Source: JAXDLH01 sp034666705 (GTDB lineage Bacteria > Chloroflexota > UBA6077 > SHYK01). Taken from it: 15,471 nucleotides of DNA. Both the position numbers and the translations under genes were made by a program. The DNA lies in assembly GCA_034666705.1 (NCBI GenBank), contig JAXDLH010000218.1, positions 1 through 15,471 of the forward strand. Direction: 5' to 3'. The notes under the pieces were generated by a model that had not been told where the DNA came from, did not search any database, and saw only the letters and a list, made by a program, of their open reading frames with translations. Positions 1 through 6,637 of the stretch are shown here, in pieces; within the stretch, counting starts at the first letter, position 1, and each line of letters begins with the position of its first letter.

Positions 1-160
1 CGACCGGAGTGCCGTTCTCGATCGCCGAATTGACCGCGGGAAGGTCCACGTCGATCTGCCCCGCGCCAGTTGCCCCGGCGATGCCAGGCCCAGCAGAGGT
101 GACGAGGAGTGCGGCGCCAGCGACGAGTGTGCCAATGGAGCGCGGAAGGATCGGTGCCAT
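1..160 (-). CDS. Secreted protein of unknown function, N-terminal part only
   Basis: Only the first 53 codons lie in the window; the gene runs off the left edge. ATG at 160 is preferred because AGGAGG at 175-170 lies 9 bases upstream; the in-frame ATG at 166 would have only 3 bases of spacing. The protein opens with MAPILPRSIG, followed by a hydrophobic stretch (GTLVAGAALLVTSAG) and small residues (GIAGATGAG). This is a typical Sec signal peptide, with likely cleavage near residues 30-34. The mature part begins QIDVDLPAVNSAIENGTPV, which I do not recognise. The next gene to the right is on the same strand but 255 bases away, so it is probably a separate unit. Export is well supported; function is unknown. 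Confidence 0.7.
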   Translation of the reverse strand, partial: MAPILPRSIGTLVAGAALLVTSAGPGIAGATGAGQIDVDLPAVNSAIENGTPV

Positions 161-289
161 GTGCATTAACCTCCTATTGATGTGGTCTTGGTCCCCTCGC
201 ATTGAACGCCACGAACCAGCCCACCGGCTGTAGCGCCGGTAACACGTGCGGTGCGTTCCTCGTCACAATGCGCTGGCGGCCCTATGGAC

Positions 290-319
290 ACCGGCGAGCA
301 GCGTCTTACTCGCGCCGGT
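290..319. repeat. Imperfect GC-rich hairpin between two minus-strand genes
   Basis: ACCGGCGAG at 290-298 can pair with CTCGCGCCGGT at 309-319, with a two-base bulge and a 10-base loop. A shorter stem of the same ACCGGC/GCCGGT sequence occurs at 223-228 and 235-240. Both lie downstream of the diiron gene on the minus strand, so they could help end its transcript, but neither is followed by a T-rich stretch. Nothing else is evident in the 255 bases between 161 and 415. Confidence 0.3.
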
Positions 320-415
320 CCACGAGCGTGACCTGTAGGTGGTATCGGCATGTACCCATCACGCGTACAGCCGTACCGGTCGTTCTCACTGGCGGAATGG
401 GCAGACGGCGCGCCG

Positions 416-1087
416 CTACCACCGCTCCCCGTCGAACACCATCGCGTCGAGCGCATCGAAGTAGTGGGCGCGGAGCGAAAGGCCCAGGCTGACGCCCCGA
501 CGCACGAGGCGCTGGGCCTCCGGCGTCGTGGCGTACCGGGTGAGGAGCTGGACGGGCGACGACCCATGCTCCTCCTCGTCTTCGATGATGCGCCGGTATG
601 GCTGCTTGATCCACTCCGGAACGGCGTCGCTCTCCAGCGCTTGTTTGATGAGGTGAGAGGCCACGCCCTCACCGGCGAGCTGGAACGCTGCGAGCCGTTC
701 CACCGTGCTCCCGAGGTTCTGCATCGTATGGAACAGCGCGACCTGGGCTGGTGGGGGGCCATAGGCGAGCGGATCGGCGCCCATGTGCGTGATGCGGTCG
801 AGCAGCAACCGCGCGTGGCCGAGCTCCTCGTGGCACGCCTCGCCCAAGAGATACTTGACCTCCAGCTCTGGGGTGCTCGGTAGCCAGGCGCCGAACACCT
901 CCGCCGCCCGGAATTCATTGAAGAGCCGGCTCTGCATGACCAGCACGCGTTGCTCGTCCGTGGTGAGGGGGATGTAGCTATAGCTCGGCAGCTTGCCGTC
1001 GAGCCGATCGCAGAAGCTGCGGATCACCTGGAGCTGCTCTGCGATGAAGGCGGCGGGGCCGAGTGTGGTAGCGTCCCTAGGGCTCAT
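416..1087 (-). CDS. Ferritin-like diiron protein (PaaA/PaaC-like fold)
   Basis: This 223-residue protein carries the full ligand pattern of a four-helix diiron carboxylate protein: E63 (in FRAAEVFG), E88-x-x-H91 (in HEELGH), E140 (in LAGEG) and E171-x-x-H174 (in EDEEEH). The spacing resembles the ferritin-like superfamily that includes the phenylacetyl-CoA epoxidase subunits and small diiron hydroxylases. It has no signal peptide, so it is probably cytoplasmic. The expected role is O2-dependent oxidation or hydroxylation of an organic substrate; the substrate cannot be read from the sequence. The start is ATG 1087, preceded by AAAGGAGGG at 1100-1092; an ATG four bases upstream in another frame stops after four codons. 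A longer in-frame extension lacks a ribosome site. It is divergent from the dehydrogenase at 1228. No PaaB/PaaD-like partner is visible in the window. Confidence 0.75.
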   Translation of the reverse strand: MSPRDATTLGPAAFIAEQLQVIRSFCDRLDGKLPSYSYIPLTTDEQRVLVMQSRLFNEFRAAEVFGAWLPSTPELEVKYLLGEACHEELGHARLLLDRITHMGADPLAYGPPPAQVALFHTMQNLGSTVERLAAFQLAGEGVASHLIKQALESDAVPEWIKQPYRRIIEDEEEHGSSPVQLLTRYATTPEAQRLVRRGVSLGLSLRAHYFDALDAMVFDGERW

Positions 1088-1137
1088 GCATCCCTCCTTT
1101 GCAACACTGAACGCGGTGCGATTGGCCCATTCTAGAT

Positions 1138-1172
1138 CAGGCCGCCCGCTCCTCCGACGAGCGAGCGGCCTG
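1138..1172. promoter_or_regulatory. Inverted repeat in the divergent promoter region
   Basis: CAGGCCGCCCGCTC (1138-1151) and GAGCGAGCGGCCTG (1159-1172) form a 14-bp inverted repeat with one mismatch and a 7-base spacer. It lies between the divergent diiron and dehydrogenase genes. A TAGAAT box on the minus strand (1134-1129) abuts its left side and TACACT (1173-1178) its right side. Either could be a -10 element, though no good -35 accompanies them. The position fits an operator controlling both genes; an RNA hairpin in the dehydrogenase leader is the alternative. No T-tract follows on either strand, so a terminator is unlikely. Confidence 0.4.
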
Positions 1173-1227
1173 TACACTCCACTCCCAGTTGATCGGGCCG
1201 CGAGTCGACTGCGGGAGGGAACAGCCA

Positions 1228-2121
1228 ATGGACGTTGGGTTCGTCGGGCTTGGGAAAATGGGCCGGCCGATGGTCGAGCGTCTTCTCGGCGCGAGCCACG
1301 TGGTGCACGTCTTCAATCGATCGCGCCCGGCGATGGATGCATTGGCGGCGCGGGGCGCGCAACCTGCAGCATCGGCGGCCGCGGTCGCGGTTCGGGCCGA
1401 GCTGATTCTTACGGCTTTGCCGACGTCCGCAAGTGTCGAGGAGGTGTTCGGCCAATTCGCTGCCGTGGCGCACGAGGGCCAGATCTACGCTGACCACTCG
1501 ACGGTGAGCCCGGAGCTGAACCGCCGCTGCGCTGAGCTCTTGACGGCGAGGGGCGCGGATTTCCTCGATGCGCCGGTGTCCGGCGGTCCCGCCGGCGCGC
1601 AGGCCGGCACGCTCACCGTCATGGTGGGTGGAGAAGAAATCGTCTTCCAGCGGGCCGAGCCGGTGTTCCGCGCCTTTGGCCAGAACGTTCGGCTCTGCGG
1701 CCCCGTCGGCGCTGGCCAGGTCATCAAGCTGGCCAACCAGTTGCTCGTCGCAATCCACACCGCGGCCATCGCCGAGGCGGCCGTGTTCGCCACGAAGCTG
1801 GGTGCCGACCCGCAGCTCATGCTCGATCTCCTCGGCACCTCATTTGGGTCATCCGCGATGTTGACCCGCAACCTGCCGCGCTTCATGGCGCAAGACTATC
1901 GACCCGCCACACCGGTCAGCCTGATCCTCAAGGATCTGGGCGTGATCCAGGGCGAGGCTGAGCGGGGCGGCGTGCCGTTGTGGCTCGGGACCCGGACGTT
2001 GGCGCAATTCCGCGAGGCGGCCGAGCTCGGCCTCGCCGACGAGGACATGGCGGCGCTGGTCCGCCTCTGGGAGCAGGCCGCCGACCACACGGTGGCGCAG
2101 AGCAACTCAGGCACTCCGTAA
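1228..2121 (+). CDS. NAD(P)-dependent oxidoreductase, 3-hydroxyisobutyrate dehydrogenase family
   Basis: This 297-residue protein has the complete beta-hydroxyacid dehydrogenase architecture. The N-terminal Rossmann motif is GLGKMG (residues 7-12). The substrate-binding segments are DHSTVSP (89-95) and DAPVSGGPAGAQ (114-125). The catalytic lysine is K167 in GQVIKLANQ, and the C-terminal helical domain carries the conserved LKD (K235, D236). The family reduces or oxidises 3-hydroxyacids such as 3-hydroxyisobutyrate, tartronate semialdehyde or glyoxylate; the exact substrate is not determined. FNRSR after the second strand (29-33) puts arginines where NADP-preferring members have them, so NADPH use is plausible. 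ATG 1228 was chosen because GGGAGGG at 1213-1219 lies 8 bases upstream and the motif begins at once; the 13-codon upstream extension lacks a ribosome site. It is cytoplasmic. Confidence 0.9.
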   Translation: MDVGFVGLGKMGRPMVERLLGASHVVHVFNRSRPAMDALAARGAQPAASAAAVAVRAELILTALPTSASVEEVFGQFAAVAHEGQIYADHSTVSPELNRRCAELLTARGADFLDAPVSGGPAGAQAGTLTVMVGGEEIVFQRAEPVFRAFGQNVRLCGPVGAGQVIKLANQLLVAIHTAAIAEAAVFATKLGADPQLMLDLLGTSFGSSAMLTRNLPRFMAQDYRPATPVSLILKDLGVIQGEAERGGVPLWLGTRTLAQFREAAELGLADEDMAALVRLWEQAADHTVAQSNSGTP

Positions 2122-2298
2122 GGCAGACCGCCGTGCCTGCCCACTGTGCGAGGCTCGGGAACCGCTGATGCAATCCCCAGGCTCACTGCGTTTCCGCGAC
2201 AAGCCGCTGCCCCGGTGTCCCGGTGGCGTCATTGTGACGTGCACCCGGTCGCCGCAGTGCGGCATCCTCCCGGCGCAGAACCGGCAAGGGGGACTCGC

Positions 2299-3495
2299 GT
2301 GGACGACGGACGAATTCGCGCGTGGTGGTCGCACCGCCAGGGGTTGGACGGCTCATTGCAGGGCAAGCGCCCGCACGAAGTGCTGGAGCGCTCGGGGTGG
2401 GCGCGATCGGTCGGCGGGGTTGGCCCGTACCTGACGATCCACGCGCGTGCCGGCGCGAGTCGTGACGAGATGGATAGCATGGTCCCGCAGCTCGCGATCC
2501 ACGAGCTCCCGTGCGCACGCGGCTGCACGTACGTCGTGCCGGCCCAGGACTTCGCCGTTGCCCTGCGGGTCGGCCAGGAGTTCGGCGAGGCGGCGATGAA
2601 GGTCGCCTACCGGCTCGGCGTGACCGACGACGAGATCGACAAGCTCTGCCTGGCGGTGCTGGACGCGCTGGATGGCGGTCCCCTTGACCCTGAGGGGATC
2701 CGCGACGCCACGGGGGGTGCGGCGCGCAGCCTCGGCGATGAGGGCAAGAGGAAGGGCGTCACCACCACGTTGCCGCTCGCGCTTGGCAAGCTGCAAGCGG
2801 TCGGCGAGATTCGCCGCATCCCGGCCAACGGCCGCCTGGACCAGCAGCGCTACCAGTACGCGCGCTGGCGCCCGAACCCGCTCGCGGGCTGCACCCTCAC
2901 CACGGATGAGGCGTATACCGAGTTGGCCCGCCGCTACTTTCGCTGGATCGGGCCCGCGACGTACGGCGAATTCCAGTGGTTCTCGGGACTCGGCGTGAAG
3001 GCGAGCAAGACCGCGGTCGAGCCGCTCGGACTGGTGCCGCTCGAGGCCGGCAGCGAGCGGCTCATGTTCGACGATGACCGCGAGGACTTCATGGCCTACC
3101 AGGCCCCTGCCGAGCCCCAGTACACGTTGGTCAGCAGCCTGGACGCGCTGTCAGCGCATCGCCGCGACGTGGCGACGCTGCTCGATCCGGCGGACCTCGA
3201 TCACCCGATCTTCGGCGGCAAATCGACGGCGGCGGGCGGCGCCCTCTCCGACCTGGCTCATCACGCGATTCTGGATCGTGGACGGCTCGCCGGCTTCTGG
3301 GACTTCGACTGCGACCGCCAGGCGATCGTGTGGATGACCCTACGACCGGAAAGCGATGCTCTCAACGCGGCGGTCGAAGCAACCGAGCTGTTCATCCGCG
3401 AACAGCTCGGTGACGCCCGATCATTCAGCCTGGACAGCCCCAAGAGCCGGGTGCCGCGCCTCGAGGCACTGCGGGCGGCAGGCGGCGCCAACTAA
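2299..3495 (+). CDS. Winged-helix DNA-binding protein, AlkZ/YcaQ-like (HTH_42) family
   Basis: This 398-residue protein has the hallmarks of the HTH_42 (DUF1006) family, which includes the AlkZ and YcaQ crosslink-repair DNA glycosylases. These are an N-terminal WWSHRQGLDG (9-18), a central GPATYGEFQWFSGL (218-231) and a C-terminal HAILDRGRLAGFWDF (322-336) giving the last beta strands. Known catalytic members carry Q-x-Q or Q-x-D near residue 40; the matching place here appears to be YLTIHAR (44-50), giving T46 and H48. Activity on alkylated or crosslinked DNA is therefore uncertain. The start is GTG 2299, with AAGGGGGA at 2286-2293 spaced 5 bases away. The frame stays open to 2146 but that extension is Arg/Pro-rich with no ribosome site. 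It lies 177 bases after the dehydrogenase gene and convergent with the PPOX gene. Confidence 0.8.
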   Translation: MDDGRIRAWWSHRQGLDGSLQGKRPHEVLERSGWARSVGGVGPYLTIHARAGASRDEMDSMVPQLAIHELPCARGCTYVVPAQDFAVALRVGQEFGEAAMKVAYRLGVTDDEIDKLCLAVLDALDGGPLDPEGIRDATGGAARSLGDEGKRKGVTTTLPLALGKLQAVGEIRRIPANGRLDQQRYQYARWRPNPLAGCTLTTDEAYTELARRYFRWIGPATYGEFQWFSGLGVKASKTAVEPLGLVPLEAGSERLMFDDDREDFMAYQAPAEPQYTLVSSLDALSAHRRDVATLLDPADLDHPIFGGKSTAAGGALSDLAHHAILDRGRLAGFWDFDCDRQAIVWMTLRPESDALNAAVEATELFIREQLGDARSFSLDSPKSRVPRLEALRAAGGAN

Positions 3496-3541
3496 GCGAG
3501 ACGAGAAGATCCCACCTCCGCCAATGCTGAAGAGCTCAGAG

Positions 3542-3985
3542 TCAATAGATCCCGTAGACGCGGATTGGCTCGAACTCATAAATCAGCCGGTGCTCCGCGC
3601 GCATGATCTCAAGAAACTCTTCGAACGTCTTCTGCTCGCCGGCCCATACGAGCTTGCCTGGCGGAGGCGCCGGCGTCAGGTTCGCTTGCATCGCTTGAAA
3701 GAGCCGCAAGCTCTGTTCTGGCGCATCCGGCCCCTCGAGGATCGTGACCTTCGCCTCCACCGTTAGCGAGCTGAATGACGTGTCGAAGACGAACACCGTG
3801 CAACGGGGATCCCGGCGCAGGTGCCGGGTGCGAACGCGGTCCTGCGTGCCGCTGCTCCAGAGCTTGCCGTCCACCAGCGCCACACCCACGCGCACGGCGT
3901 GCGGCGTCCCATCTGGCCGCAGGGTGATCATGGCCGCGCCGCGGATGCGTTCAAGGAAGGCTCGTTCTTTCTCGCCGAGCTCCAT
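3542..3985 (-). CDS. PPOX-class (split-barrel) flavin/F420-dependent oxidoreductase
   Basis: This 147-residue single-domain protein has the pyridoxamine 5'-phosphate oxidase-like split barrel. The GAAMITLRPDGTPHAVRVGV strand pair (16-35) is followed by LWSSGTQDRVRTRHLRRDPR (42-61), where the basic residues normally bind the cofactor phosphate. The VFVFD and LTVEAKVTI strands come next. Length and motif order match the F420-dependent PPOX proteins common in Actinomycetota and Chloroflexota, which reduce small molecules using F420H2; FMN or heme binding is also possible in this fold. ATG 3985 has GAGG at 3997-3994, spaced 8 bases. It lies 24 bases after the ornithine cyclodeaminase-family gene on the same strand and is probably cotranscribed with it. 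It is cytoplasmic; the substrate is unknown. Confidence 0.85.
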   Translation of the reverse strand: MELGEKERAFLERIRGAAMITLRPDGTPHAVRVGVALVDGKLWSSGTQDRVRTRHLRRDPRCTVFVFDTSFSSLTVEAKVTILEGPDAPEQSLRLFQAMQANLTPAPPPGKLVWAGEQKTFEEFLEIMRAEHRLIYEFEPIRVYGIY

Positions 3986-4009
3986 ATGCTGATCCTCGCT
4001 TTCGATCGT

Positions 4010-5098
4010 TCAGTCCCGAATGTCTTGCAAAAACCATTCAGTCGGCATCGCCTGGCCAAGGCCGCGCTCGCCCGCAAGCTGCAGTACCCGCCCCGCCACC
4101 GACGCGAACTGCAATCCCTGCGTACCCGTGTTGATGAATAGCGTGATCTGGTCGTCGCTCGTGCGGCCGGTCGCGCGGCCGGTATCGATGTCCACCAGGT
4201 TTACGTATTGGCCCATCTCGGAAGTCAGGCTCCATGGGAGGCGGGCACGCTCCTCCGGCTGGCCGACCACGTACGCCGCCATACCGGCTGACGGCCACTC
4301 CATGTGCGGGACTTTGAACTCTTGCGGAATCGAGTTGATGCCGAGTTGCGCCACGACGTCGGCGCGGCCCACGATCGCCTTGTCGAGCTCGCGCCGCGTG
4401 ACGCACGTGATGTGCGCGCCGGGCTTGACCCAGGCGGCGTCGAACGTGGCGCCCATGGCATCGGTGGCGGTCGACACGATGTCGGCCCCGGTCACCGCCT
4501 CCTCCGTCGAGTCGACGGCAGTCACGTCGAGCTTGAGCAGTTCGCCCATCTCCTCAGCATAGGCCCGGCGATGGGCTGGGTTGGTGCTGTACACCCGCAC
4601 CTCGCGCAGCGGCCGGACCTGGGCGATCGCCTCCAGGTAGCTGCGGGCCATGCCACCCGAGCCGATCATGCCCAGAGTTACCGCGTCCGTGCGGGCGAGC
4701 ACCTCGGCGCCAAGCCCAGCGCTGGCGCCCACCCGCATGTGCTGCAGGTAGCCATCGTTGATGAGCGCCAGCGGCTCGCCATTGCGGATGCTGTAGACGA
4801 GGATGATGCCCGAGTAGGTGCCGGGCTCGATACAGTACTTCTCTTCGGTCTTCGCGTCCGGCCAGGACACGACATCCGATTTTATGCGGATCGCGGTGAC
4901 GCCGAAGCTCTTGCTCACGCCCGTCATGCTGCCCCAGCGGTAGTAGTCCTCGTCGCGGCCGGTCGGCGCATAGACATCGATCCGCGGCACATACGCCGCA
5001 TCGCCGATGGCGAGGTCGGCGTAGCCAATGCGCAGCGCGGCCAGCGCCTCGCGCATGTCGAGCACGGCCATAACGTCCTGGTTGCTCAGATACCGCAT
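4010..5098 (-). CDS. Ornithine cyclodeaminase / mu-crystallin family dehydrogenase
   Basis: This 362-residue protein has the family's layout. An N-terminal substrate domain holds VPRIDVYAP (37-45), the lysine K73 in IRIKSDV and LQHMRVGASAGLG (118-130). A Rossmann domain follows with GSGGMA (146-151), STNPAHR and ADIVSTATD (205-213). A C-terminal segment, GRTSDDQITLFINTGT (311-326), returns to the substrate domain. Members use NAD(P) to cyclise ornithine, oxidise alanine or reduce imines and ketimines. In true ornithine cyclodeaminase an aspartate (D228) lies in a G-x-D-x-P-G-K-x-E-L segment; here that place reads HITCVTRREL with no aspartate. Ornithine cyclodeaminase activity is therefore doubtful and an imine reductase or amino-acid dehydrogenase is more likely. 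AGGAG at 5112-5108 lies 9 bases before ATG 5098. It is upstream of and probably cotranscribed with the PPOX gene. Confidence 0.85.
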   Translation of the reverse strand: MRYLSNQDVMAVLDMREALAALRIGYADLAIGDAAYVPRIDVYAPTGRDEDYYRWGSMTGVSKSFGVTAIRIKSDVVSWPDAKTEEKYCIEPGTYSGIILVYSIRNGEPLALINDGYLQHMRVGASAGLGAEVLARTDAVTLGMIGSGGMARSYLEAIAQVRPLREVRVYSTNPAHRRAYAEEMGELLKLDVTAVDSTEEAVTGADIVSTATDAMGATFDAAWVKPGAHITCVTRRELDKAIVGRADVVAQLGINSIPQEFKVPHMEWPSAGMAAYVVGQPEERARLPWSLTSEMGQYVNLVDIDTGRATGRTSDDQITLFINTGTQGLQFASVAGRVLQLAGERGLGQAMPTEWFLQDIRD

Positions 5099-5129
5099 CG
5101 TGCACTACTCCTGAGTAGGGGGGATGGCT

Positions 5130-5264
5130 CCCCGGAAGGGGACGGCCCTCTCCCCCGACCCCTCCCCCAATTTTGGGGAGGGGAGCTATTCCAAGGTCCG
5201 GTATGACTCCCCTCGCCCGAGCACCGGAGAGGGTCGGGGGGAGAGGGCCGTCCCCGGCGGGGGG
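5130..5264. repeat. MITE-like inverted-repeat intergenic element
   Basis: The arm at 5138-5161 (GGGGACGGCCCTCTCC onward) is the reverse complement of 5231-5255 apart from a one-base difference in a C run. Weaker pairing extends to CCCC at 5130 and GGGG at 5264. Inside lies a perfect 9-bp stem, CCCCTCCCC (5159-5167) with GGGGAGGGG (5175-5183), around an AT-rich loop; a degenerate second stem follows at about 5209-5233. The element therefore folds into a branched structure. It fills most of the gap between the zinc dehydrogenase and cyclodeaminase-family genes and has no coding capacity. This architecture is typical of dispersed REP/MITE-type repeats, but other copies cannot be seen here. It may end or attenuate minus-strand transcription. 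Confidence 0.7.
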
Positions 5265-5280
5265 TTAGGTCTCTATCCTC

Positions 5281-6387
5281 TCATGCCGAGGGCAGCACGG
5301 TGACGTGGATTGCGCCCGGGTCGCCCACGCCCGCCGCCGTGTCGAGCGCGTGCCGCACCTGCTCCAGCGGGAACTGGTGGGTCGAGATCGTCAGCAGCTC
5401 GGGGAACTTGCCGGAGGTCAGGTACTGGATCGATTGGGAGACGGCCTCGTACGAGTGGCCGTGGGCCGTCTTGATCGTGATGTCGCGGCGGCGCCGCTCG
5501 CCGAGGCCGGCCGCGAGATCCAGCGGCGCATCGCCGGCCGCAGCCAGCACCAGCGTACACTCCTTGCTCGCGACCGCGAGGGCATCCACTACCGCACCCT
5601 TGCCACCGCCGGTTACGTTGACCACGACGTCGACTCCCTCGCCGCCGGTGATCTCGTCGATGCGCTCGCGCAGCCCCTCTTTTTCGATGTCGATCGCGTA
5701 GTCCGCGCCAACCTGCTTCGCCACGGCGAGCCGGTCGGCGTCCTTCGTCATGCCCGCCACGATCACACAATCGGCGCCGGCCTGCTTCGCCGCGAAGGCG
5801 CACGAAAGTCCCATCTGCCCCGGGCCCTGGATCAACACCGTCTTGCCCCGGCTCGCCCCACCGTAGAGGACCGCCCACTGCACGCCGTTGGCCAGCGGCA
5901 GGTAGAGCGCCAGCACGTGCGGAGGCACCGGCTTGTCGATCTTATGCATGACGCTGTTCGGCGGCAGGTACATAAAGCGGCTGAAGCCGCCCCACAGTGA
6001 CGGCCAGACGTCCGCGGTGGTCGCCCCGTGGCGGAGGATCTGGCCGTAGCCGCGATCGGTTTGGTTGCAGAAGCGGAAGCGCCCCGTGTAGCAGTACGTG
6101 CAGTGCATGCAGGGCACGTACTCCTCGGGGATGACGAGGTCGCCCTCCTGCAGGTTCCACCGCGCCGCGGCCTCGCGGCCGATCTTCGCCACGACGCCCA
6201 CGTTCTCGTGGCCCATCACGCGCGGTCGCTCCGGTGCTCGCTGGTACGAGTTGACGTCGCTGCCGCAGATCCCGACGGCTTGGACCTGCAGAAGTCCGTC
6301 GTCCGGCTTGATCTCGGGCACGTCGTACTCGCGCATCTCGAACTGCTTCGGCGCGACCAGCGTCGCGGCGACTGTGGTTTCGGCCAT
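5281..6387 (-). CDS. Zinc-dependent alcohol dehydrogenase (medium-chain MDR family)
   Basis: This 368-residue protein has both zinc sites of a medium-chain dehydrogenase. The catalytic-site residues are C41 (in GICGSD) and H60-E61 (in MGHENVG). The structural site is C93, C96, C99 and C107 (CMHCTYCYTGRFRFC). The cofactor domain begins with the Rossmann motif GPGQMG (188-193). The following strand ends AGMTKDADR rather than with the acidic residue of strict NAD enzymes, so cofactor preference is open. Members oxidise alcohols, polyols or threonine, or reduce aldehydes; the substrate is unassigned. ATG 6387 has AAAGGGGGA at 6404-6396, spaced 8 bases; an in-frame upstream extension of 62 codons lacks a ribosome site and family similarity. 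It is followed on the same strand by the MITE-like element and the cyclodeaminase-family gene, so it may head a redox operon. Confidence 0.9.
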   Translation of the reverse strand: MAETTVAATLVAPKQFEMREYDVPEIKPDDGLLQVQAVGICGSDVNSYQRAPERPRVMGHENVGVVAKIGREAAARWNLQEGDLVIPEEYVPCMHCTYCYTGRFRFCNQTDRGYGQILRHGATTADVWPSLWGGFSRFMYLPPNSVMHKIDKPVPPHVLALYLPLANGVQWAVLYGGASRGKTVLIQGPGQMGLSCAFAAKQAGADCVIVAGMTKDADRLAVAKQVGADYAIDIEKEGLRERIDEITGGEGVDVVVNVTGGGKGAVVDALAVASKECTLVLAAAGDAPLDLAAGLGERRRRDITIKTAHGHSYEAVSQSIQYLTSGKFPELLTISTHQFPLEQVRHALDTAAGVGDPGAIHVTVLPSA

Positions 6388-6637
6388 GGTGATGCTCCCC
6401 CTTTGCGGCGCGTGCTGCCTGATGGTACATCGCCTTGGCCGGGCCGCGGGCCTAAGCGCAGTGTCATCCGGGGCCCAACTCGAAGGTCTCCCGAAGAGGC
6501 CACCGGTGGCCTCTATTTCTTTCCGCCAGAGGTCCCCGGGTGTCGTGCTGAACCACGGAGAAGGGTCCGGCATCTCGTGTGCGACAGGCGCAGCTACGTC
6601 AACGAGTGTAAGCCGGGGAGCATAGACAAAGCCGCGC

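Noticed and set aside
223..240. Short ACCGGC/GCCGGT stem as a terminator
   Set aside because: Only six base pairs, no T-tract, and such stems are common by chance at this GC content.
350..883. Open plus-strand frame of 177 codons
   Set aside because: It is antisense to the diiron gene, whose protein shows all metal ligands; it lacks a ribosome site and a recognisable fold.
166..918. Minus-strand frame of 250 codons overlapping the diiron gene
   Set aside because: Its translation is Arg/Ser-rich low complexity, typical of an alternative frame in GC-rich DNA.
2146..2298. 51-codon N-terminal extension of the AlkZ-like gene
   Set aside because: No ribosome site, Arg/Pro-rich composition and no family similarity; GTG 2299 has a good site at 2286-2293.
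4304..5206. Plus-strand frame of 300 codons
   Set aside because: Antisense to the cyclodeaminase-family gene and rich in His/Arg/Ala without motifs; no ribosome site.
6388..6573. 62-codon N-terminal extension of the zinc dehydrogenase
   Set aside because: The extension has no similarity to the family; ATG 6387 has a strong ribosome site and the family's normal N-terminus.
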